This document shows, one piece after another, positions 7,455-11,520 of a stretch of 11,520 nt of DNA. A model generated the notes under the pieces. The model had not been told where the DNA came from. It searched no databases and saw nothing but the letters and a program-made list of their open reading frames with translations. The stretch comes from Desulfobacteraceae bacterium UBA2230 (GTDB lineage Bacteria; Desulfobacterota; Desulfobacteria; Desulfobacterales; Desulfosarcinaceae): assembly GCA_002348005.1 (NCBI GenBank), contig DDYQ01000156.1:1-11520 (forward strand), written 5' to 3'. The position numbers and the translations under genes are program-made. Each line of letters begins with the position of its first letter. The stretch's first letter is position 1.

Positions 7455-7856
7455 TTATTTCTTTTTTTTGCCGCGATGTTTGGACGCGTGTTGATCATGA
7501 TATTCATAAGGGCGGCTGGTATTCAGTTCGAGGCTGGCGTAAGACGTTCCGAGCCGGATCGAACCCGGCAGAGAGACTGCAGCGGTCCACTGCCCGTTGG
7601 CCATATAAAAGTAGAGGTTTCGGCCCGTATCGTAGTACACCTCGGAGTCGGGGTAATAACGATATTTGTACTTGGCGCGGTAACCGTGGGCAGGTGCATG
7701 CGCGGGAGGTCCGGCCTTGATCTCCTGGGGAGGAGGGGCCGGCTGTGGCTGGGCGCCTGCCCCGATGCCGATTCTTTGACAACCGGCGACAAATATGAGC
7801 ACAAAAATTACCAGCAGGTGCAAAAAAAATGACTTCTGGCGTGCGCGAATTTTCAT
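7455..7856 (-). CDS. Small Tyr-rich lipoprotein
   Basis: 133-aa secreted lipoprotein of unknown function. A basic N-terminus and hydrophobic stretch (10-24) lead to the lipobox VAGC with the lipidated Cys26; Gln follows, not Asp, so outer-membrane sorting is expected if the Lol rule applies. A Pro/Ala/Gln-rich spacer (about 34-58) precedes a compact domain with YRYYPDSEVYYD, NLYFYMANGQW and SLPGSIRLG, then ELNTSRPYEYHDQH and a basic tail ending in four Lys. I know this Y-x-P-x-x-x-V-Y-Y-D / Y-F-Y / G-x-W pattern from small proteobacterial lipoproteins with no assigned role. ATG 7856 has GGAGG 4 nt upstream. It is transcribed toward the amidoligase but separated by about 180 nt and a stable hairpin. 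Confidence 0.85.
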   Translation of the reverse strand: MKIRARQKSFFLHLLVIFVLIFVAGCQRIGIGAGAQPQPAPPPQEIKAGPPAHAPAHGYRAKYKYRYYPDSEVYYDTGRNLYFYMANGQWTAAVSLPGSIRLGTSYASLELNTSRPYEYHDQHASKHRGKKKK

Positions 7857-8073
7857 GTAGCCTCCATTGCCGTATGGTTTCAGCCGAATTCAGAGTACAA
7901 TCCGGGCGCGAAACCAAGCAAATAATGGGCCAAAGGCGAGGCGTCTTCCAAGCGAGCGGCAATAATGACCCGGCCTGCCGTTGAAGCGCCCGTTCCGTTT
8001 CGCGCATCAGGAAGCGCTGCGCGGATGCGCTTTAAAATTCGATAGTGTGAGTTTGCGACAGGGGACGGGGATC

Positions 8074-8484
8074 GTGTCTGAATTGGACCCTACACCAACC
8101 ATCCGAGTAATCGCGGCCGTCATTCGAGTGCAGGACCGTTACCTGGTTTGCCAGCGGCCATTGAACAAGCGGCACGGCGGGCTTTGGGAATTTCCGGGCG
8201 GCAAGATGCAAGAAGGTGAGAGCCGCCTCGAGGCTGCGGCCCGGGAACTCGGGGAGGAATTGCGGGTCATGGCGGTCGCGACCGGCGCCCATCTCCACAC
8301 CGCCGGCGACCCCGGGACGCGCTATGCTATCGAGTTCGTTGAGGTCGTGATCAGCGGTTCGCCCCAGGCGGTCGAACATTTGAAGATCGGATGGCGAACG
8401 GTCTCGGAAATGGCGCGCCTGACCTTTGCGCCGGCTGACGACGCTTTTATTCGTGCCTGCTTGTTACAAACAGGGCAGCCCTGA
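8074..8484 (+). CDS. Nudix hydrolase, MutT-like
   Basis: 136-aa Nudix pyrophosphohydrolase of the MutT/8-oxo-dGTPase type, expected to cleave oxidised or non-canonical (d)NTPs to the monophosphate. Seen: strand IRVIAAVI, then VCQRPLNKRHGGLWEFPGGK, a MutT-like lead-in, and the Nudix box from G43 to V65 (G-x5-E49-x7-R57-E58-L-x-E61-E62). The catalytic Glu residues are present; the usual Gly after EEx is Arg64. The C-terminal APADDAFI fits the MutT tail. The frame is open to a TTG at 7981, but the GTG at 8074 is chosen: it starts just before the first strand, has GGGGACGGGGAT upstream, and gives the usual length. It is divergent from the lipoprotein gene and its stop faces the TPR gene's stop across 18 nt. 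Exact substrate cannot be told from sequence. Confidence 0.9.
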   Translation: MSELDPTPTIRVIAAVIRVQDRYLVCQRPLNKRHGGLWEFPGGKMQEGESRLEAAARELGEELRVMAVATGAHLHTAGDPGTRYAIEFVEVVISGSPQAVEHLKIGWRTVSEMARLTFAPADDAFIRACLLQTGQP

Positions 8485-8502
8485 TTCGCCGCACCGCTGC
8501 TG

Positions 8503-9051
8503 CTACCCGTTGATACCGGCCAGCATGTGTTCATACAGCTGCTGCTGGCGCTCACCCGGATCGGCGTCCAGGGCGAGCTGACCCCAGAAAATGACTTGAC
8601 CCCAGTCCCCCAGGAGCCGGTAGTTTTCGGCAATGGCCCAATACAGGCGCTTTTTGGGCGTCTTGCGGTAATTGGCTGGGAATCTGAGCAAATTCTCAAA
8701 ATCATGAATGGCCGACGCATGCTGACGGCTGATACTATAGCAGGCTCCGCGGCCGATTAGGCTTTCTTCATCTTTAGGATCCACCGCCAATGCCCGCGAA
8801 TAAAATATGATGGCCACCGGCAGCCGGTTCTCGACCTCATGAATTTTGCCCAGATAGAAATACGCATTGTCGCCATCCGGGTGTCGGTAGCCCGGGTTCA
8901 GGCGTGCCACCTTCGTCAGCGCGGCAATGGCCTGAACGCCATCGGACGCGTGAAAGCAACGCCGGCCGTATTCGAACCACTCGTCGAGCGTGCGCGGGTT
9001 CTTCCTGGCTTCCGTTCGGTTTACCGCTGATCGATCAAATATTTTGCACAT
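8503..9051 (-). CDS. TPR-repeat protein
   Basis: 182-aa protein made almost wholly of tetratricopeptide repeats, a protein-binding scaffold. Repeats seen: about 22-54 (WFEYGRRCF...AIAALTKVARLNP), 61-92 (AYFYLGKIHE...AIIFYSRALAVDP), 95-125 (SLIGRGACY...AIHDFENLL) and 133-165 (YWAIAENYRLLGDWGQ...ALDADP). No signal peptide or membrane segment is seen, so it is probably cytosolic. The start is uncertain: ATG 9051 is used, and a GTG at 9075 would add eight residues; neither has a clear ribosome site. It runs alone on minus, convergent with the Nudix gene, and shares a roughly 330-nt intergenic region with the divergent 69-aa gene. Partner and function are unknown. Confidence 0.82.
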   Translation of the reverse strand: MCKIFDRSAVNRTEARKNPRTLDEWFEYGRRCFHASDGVQAIAALTKVARLNPGYRHPDGDNAYFYLGKIHEVENRLPVAIIFYSRALAVDPKDEESLIGRGACYSISRQHASAIHDFENLLRFPANYRKTPKKRLYWAIAENYRLLGDWGQVIFWGQLALDADPGERQQQLYEHMLAGING

Positions 9052-9379
9052 ACAGTAGGTGTAGGCATCCTGCACCCTGATCGGAATAATTGAAAGCCTT
9101 TATTGAACCGCCGGCATTGGCGTATAGGGCCTCACGCCGCCTTTATCGGCTGAGTGCCGGGCAAAAAGAGGCGGCCGCGGACTGCGAAGACGCATGGGTG
9201 GATAACCGGCCCGAAAACAGAACGAAAACCATTGCATGCCGGCAGACCTGTCGGCTGATCGGCGGTATTTCAGCAGGCGACTGCAGGACCGAATACAGTA
9301 AATGCTTTATAGGTATAAGTCTGTCGATCGTCTAAAGTGCGCCGGGAATGGGTTCAAATAAACTATAGGAGTGGCGAGG
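9052..9379 (+). other. Structured non-coding region upstream of the 69-aa gene
   Basis: No convincing coding region on either strand. Inverted repeats are dense near 9119-9174: GGCGT 9119-9123 with ACGCC 9134-9138; CCGCCT 9137-9142 with AGGCGG 9169-9174 enclosing CGGC-TGAGT-GCCG at 9147-9159. The first two stems compete for the same CC. A TATAAG at 9314-9319 is a possible -10 without a good -35. If transcription starts further left, the 69-aa gene has a structured leader; otherwise this is a divergent promoter region shared with the TPR gene. I recognise no known riboswitch consensus. Confidence 0.35.
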
Positions 9380-9589
9380 ATGGGAAAAGTTCGAGTATCA
9401 CTTCCAGATGGGCGGATTGTTGATGGAGAAATCACCGCGCAACGAAAAACTTTAAATGGGGAGCCGGTGCTTATCGCAGATGGCAAGCCATACTCGGGCC
9501 TGGATGCGGTCAACCAAGGTTTATTTGTGTATCCGGTCAATGATCCCGTTATTGACCAATGGCTGAATACGTTCAGGGCAGGGGGATAG
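9380..9589 (+). CDS. Small hypothetical protein, 69 aa
   Basis: 69-aa cytosolic protein I do not recognise. The first half alternates hydrophobic and polar residues around short turns (VRVSLPDGRIVDGEIT, then EPVLIADGKPYSG), which suggests a small beta-rich fold; the second half has AVNQGLFVYPVNDPVIDQWL and looks helical. No Cys, signal peptide or membrane segment. The ATG at 9380 follows AGGAG at 9367-9371 with 8-nt spacing; a GTG at 9371 overlaps that site and is rejected. An intrinsic terminator 26 nt after the stop shows this is a single-gene transcription unit. Codon use and the strong ribosome site and terminator make it a real gene despite its size. Confidence 0.75.
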   Translation: MGKVRVSLPDGRIVDGEITAQRKTLNGEPVLIADGKPYSGLDAVNQGLFVYPVNDPVIDQWLNTFRAGG

Positions 9590-9615
9590 CGCGCAGGCCA
9601 TCACTGGTTTTTGAG

Positions 9616-9643
9616 GCCCCGGCTGAGTACCGGGGCTTTTTTT
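9616..9643 (+). terminator. Intrinsic terminator of the 69-aa gene
   Basis: Perfect 7-bp stem GCCCCGG (9616-9622) / CCGGGGC (9630-9636), 7-nt loop, followed directly by seven T. Works on plus; the minus strand has no T-run after the stem. Confidence 0.93.
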
Positions 9644-9833
9644 ATGTGAAAAGTTCCGGGAGACCGGCATGCGCAGGCCTCGAAACCCTTCGCCCATGCA
9701 GATGCCAGCGTGCGGGCATAAAGACGGGCCGTCCACTGGCAATAAGCTCCGCAGCATAGTCTTTTGTGACGCCCAAGATTGGGGTTGCGATTTATCAACT
9801 TCCTTTCGTGCGTCGAAGAAACGTTGAATCGCA

Positions 9834-10115
9834 TTACTCTGCTGCGGATAAGTTCTCTTCAACGATATAGTCAAATAGATGACCCTGGATAGCCTCCCAT
9901 CCTTCGCCGTCGGCGACCGGCGTGGGTTCGGCACTTTTGAAATGATAGATATCGCAAAGCGAGAGAATTTCTGGATGCGAGTTGGCGAGCTTTTTCCATA
10001 CGCGTCTGGAGTTCGGAAATTCTCCTAATGCCTGGATGGCGTCTATGACGGCGATCTTGCCATCCGGTGTGAATCTGATGGGATGCTGGTCAAGTTTAAA
10101 CTGAATGCCTTCCAT
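9834..10115 (-). CDS. Hypothetical protein, 93 aa
   Basis: 93-aa cytosolic protein without a family I can name firmly. It opens with a short strand-like part (IQFKLDQHPIRFTPDGKIAVIDAIQAL), then a helical VWKKLANSHPEIL, then PVADGEGWEAIQGHLFDYI. The FTPDGK-x-x-VIDAI / VWKKL layout is loosely like BRO-N/antirepressor-type domains in phage and accessory genes, but that is only a resemblance. The ATG at 10115 has AAAGGAAGAG ending 4 nt upstream, a strong ribosome site. Two inverted repeats lie directly upstream (10129-10166), so transcription is probably controlled by a dimeric regulator. Immediately downstream its TAA overlaps another ATG (TAATG), but the ORF there does not look coding. Confidence 0.72.
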   Translation of the reverse strand: MEGIQFKLDQHPIRFTPDGKIAVIDAIQALGEFPNSRRVWKKLANSHPEILSLCDIYHFKSAEPTPVADGEGWEAIQGHLFDYIVEENLSAAE

Positions 10116-10128
10116 TTATCTCTTCCTT

Positions 10129-10166
10129 TCTCACCGATATGAGACATATATTCTCATGATGAGACA
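10129..10166 (-). promoter_or_regulatory. Two tandem TCTCA/TGAGA operator-like repeats
   Basis: Box 1: TCTCA 10129-10133 with TGAGA 10140-10144. Box 2: TCTCAT 10152-10157, one base, ATGAGA 10159-10164. ATGAGACA occurs in both, 20 bp apart, about two helical turns. They fill the space between the 93-aa gene's ribosome site and a possible minus-strand promoter (TGGAAA, 17 nt, AATATA, weak). Such spacing suits cooperative binding of two dimers on one DNA face. The regulator is not evident in the window. Confidence 0.55.
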
Positions 10167-10187
10167 GGTTTTCCATGGGTTTAAAAC

Positions 10188-10216
10188 TTAAGAAAATAGA
10201 TGTGGCGTGATGTAAT
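10188..10216 (+). promoter_or_regulatory. Extended -10 promoter on plus strand
   Basis: TTAAGA (10188-10193), 17-nt spacer ending in TGA, then TGTAAT (10211-10216): five of six -10 matches with a TGn extension. A start near 10223 would leave only a few bases before AGGAGG at 10228. It points away from the 93-aa gene. Confidence 0.5.
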
Positions 10217-10239
10217 TGGGGATCGGCAGGAGGATTACT

Positions 10240-10260
10240 ATGGATCCAAAAGCCCTATAG
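10240..10260 (+). pseudogene. Six-codon ORF (MDPKAL) with perfect Shine-Dalgarno
   Basis: ATG 10240 follows AGGAGG (10228-10233) with 6-nt spacing, the best ribosome site in the window, yet the frame stops after six codons at TAG 10258. Reading on in any frame to 10399 gives no recognisable protein, and the next gene is convergent. It is either the 5' remnant of a lost gene (MDPKAL-type starts occur in flavin reductase-like proteins, a weak hint) or a leader peptide. The rest of 10261-10399 holds inverted repeats such as CCCTGCAGGG and GAGCCG...CGGCTC but no gene. Confidence 0.4.
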
Positions 10261-10399
10261 GTGCAGGCGGAGCCGACCGCTCCCCCGCATCCCTGCAGGG
10301 GGTATCGCGCGGCGTGTACCGGCAATGGCGGCTCAGGATGGGGTGTGCCCGTCACCTGAAGCAGGCAATCGCGATGCAGGGGAAAGTGCTTATGTGCAA

Positions 10400-11520
10400 T
10401 CAGGTTGGCGGCCCGTCCAATACATCTCGGATCAGTTTGGCCAGATCGGCCATTAACAATGGTTTAAGCGCCACAGCGCGAATACCGGCTGCTTTCATTT
10501 CCTGTTCGGTGAGTGCATTGCTGAATCCGGTGCACAGGATGACCGGAATATCGGGGCGTATCTGAACCATTTGCTTGGACAGACAGTTGCCTGACACGTG
10601 CGGCATGTTGAAATCCGCCAGTACCAGGTCGAACCTGTACGCCGCCCGTTGAAAAAGCTCCAGTGCTTCCAAAGTGCTGGACCGCACGGTAACCTGGTAT
10701 CCGATATGCTCGAGCATGCCCTTTGTAATCTGGCCGATTATCGGTTCGTCATCCACCAACAAAACGCGTTCATTCCCCATCGGAAGCAGAGCGTCGTCCT
10801 TCAGGGCGACAGTGCTGGTCCGGCGTTCAAGTTGAGGCAGATAAACGCAAAAACAAGACCCCCTGGCGAGTTCGCTTTCCACGGTGATGAAGCCTTTGTG
10901 CGTCTTGATAATACCATACACCACCGACAATCCCAGCCCCGTGCCCTCGCCTTTCTGTTTGGTCGTAAAATAGGGCTCAAAAACCCGTTGCATGGTCTTT
11001 TGATCCATTCCTGCGCCGGTATCGGCCACCCGCAACATGACATAGGGGCCGGGTGCAACGCCATGCTTGCTGGCGAAGGTCTCATCCAGGGTTCGCGCCT
11101 CCAGCTCGATACGCAAGCGGCCGCCGCAGGGTTTCATGGCGTGGTAGGCATTGGTGCACAGGTTCATGATGACCTGATGGATCTGGCTGGGGTCGGCGTG
11201 AATCAGGCCGCATTCGGGATCGACCTCCTCACGGATATCGATGGTGGACGGCAACGAACCACGGAGAAGCGTGAGGGCGTCCCGGAGAACCGGCTGCACA
11301 TGCATGGGGGTGTGCTGATGTTCCGTCCGGCGGCTGAACGTCAGGATTTGTTTCGTAAGGGCCGCGCCGCGCTTTCCCGCGCCCAGTATCTCGCTCAGGC
11401 ATTCCGCGGTTCGCTCGTCAAGCTGCGTGCGGCCCAGCGCGCATTCGGCAAGCCCGATGATACCCCCGAGTATATTGTTGAAGTCGTGGGCAATCCCGCC
11501 CGCGAGCGTGCCGATGGCCT
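10400..11520 (-). CDS. Hybrid histidine kinase, C-terminal part, truncated at right edge
   Basis: The visible 373 codons run from the H-box to the stop; the N-terminus with any sensor lies beyond the window. Numbering from the edge: GGIAHDFNN with phospho-His11; a dimerisation helix ending at about 65; HATPase with N-box QVIMNLCTNAYHAM (115-128), G1 DTGAGM (166-171), F-box EPYFTTK and G2 GTGLGLS (192-198); then a receiver (about 251-370) with DDE at its start, phospho-acceptor D302 (LVLADFNMP), Thr in ILCTGFS and Lys in LKPLL. All key residues are present, so it should autophosphorylate and pass phosphate to its own receiver. An ATG at 11305 would delete the phospho-His and is not the true start. 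The stop lies about 140 nt from the six-codon ORF on the other strand; I see no terminator with a U-run. Confidence 0.92.
   Translation of the reverse strand, partial: AIGTLAGGIAHDFNNILGGIIGLAECALGRTQLDERTAECLSEILGAGKRGAALTKQILTFSRRTEHQHTPMHVQPVLRDALTLLRGSLPSTIDIREEVDPECGLIHADPSQIHQVIMNLCTNAYHAMKPCGGRLRIELEARTLDETFASKHGVAPGPYVMLRVADTGAGMDQKTMQRVFEPYFTTKQKGEGTGLGLSVVYGIIKTHKGFITVESELARGSCFCVYLPQLERRTSTVALKDDALLPMGNERVLLVDDEPIIGQITKGMLEHIGYQVTVRSSTLEALELFQRAAYRFDLVLADFNMPHVSGNCLSKQMVQIRPDIPVILCTGFSNALTEQEMKAAGIRAVALKPLLMADLAKLIRDVLDGPPT

Noticed and set aside
7504..8007. 167-aa minus-strand frame through the lipoprotein gene
   Set aside because: The overlapping frame with signal peptide, lipobox, GGAGG and Y-rich domain is clearly the real one.
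9147..9215. Possible GEMM-I c-di-GMP riboswitch (GGGCAAAA... GCGAAGACGC... GTGGATAACC)
   Set aside because: Fragments resemble the consensus, but the GCAAACC and GACGCAAAGCC blocks are not matched and the helices are not in the right order; attractive only because a GGDEF gene is nearby.
9601..9834. 77-aa minus-strand frame starting in TAATG
   Set aside because: Composition is rich in Cys, Trp and Arg, and its last codons are the complement of the plus-strand terminator; not credible as an intact gene.
9521..9934. 137-aa minus-strand open frame
   Set aside because: It overlaps the 93-aa gene, the terminator and the end of the 69-aa gene, with no ribosome site or recognisable motif; a shadow frame.
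10240..10360. UAG read-through (pyrrolysine) extension of MDPKAL
   Set aside because: The sequence after TAG is Pro/Cys/Gly-rich and ends after about 30 codons without family resemblance; nothing supports suppression.
10200..10565. 121-aa plus-strand open frame
   Set aside because: Its second half is antisense to the kinase receiver and the first half lacks any motif; the strong AGGAGG belongs to the ATG at 10240 in another frame.

Overview
The window is GC-rich bacterial chromosomal DNA. Soluble PAS sensor kinases with HDFNN/HEFNN-type H-boxes, a LuxR-type HTH protein whose C-terminus reads NLRSYLISL, and small Tyr-rich lipoproteins resemble what I know from sulfate-reducing Desulfobacterota (Desulfobacteraceae/Desulfosarcina-like). 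That placement comes from protein style only: there is no rRNA or marker gene here. I see no IS element, CRISPR array, tRNA or rRNA.

Positions 1-5414 form a signalling block, all on the minus strand. In transcription order it holds a coiled-coil/LuxR-HTH regulator, the RNA-binding protein KhpA, a membrane diguanylate cyclase, a PAS-HisKA-receiver protein that lacks the kinase ATPase domain, a soluble PAS/HisKA_2 histidine kinase, and a receiver-PAS-HisKA protein cut by the left edge. The last two overlap by 4 nt (GTGA) and probably work as a pair, the kinase phosphorylating the receiver. Gaps of about 90-250 nt between the other genes mean they need not share one transcript.

Positions 5469-7856 (minus) hold a class-I glutamine amidotransferase/gamma-glutamyl hydrolase-like protein coupled by ATGA to an upstream amidoligase (glutamine-synthetase fold). 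The pair should build and break, or make and transfer through, an amide bond on an unknown substrate. It is the best candidate here for a poorly described biochemical system. A small lipoprotein gene lies upstream, separated by a strong GC-rich hairpin.

Positions 7857-10399 are looser accessory DNA: a Nudix (MutT-like) hydrolase on plus, a convergent TPR protein, an approximately 330-nt non-coding leader before a 69-aa gene that ends in a textbook terminator, a 93-aa unknown gene behind two TCTCA/TGAGA inverted repeats, and a divergent extended -10 promoter that reads into a six-codon ORF with a perfect Shine-Dalgarno. From 10400 to the right edge lies the C-terminal part of a hybrid histidine kinase (HisKA-HATPase-receiver), so the window starts and ends inside two-component genes.
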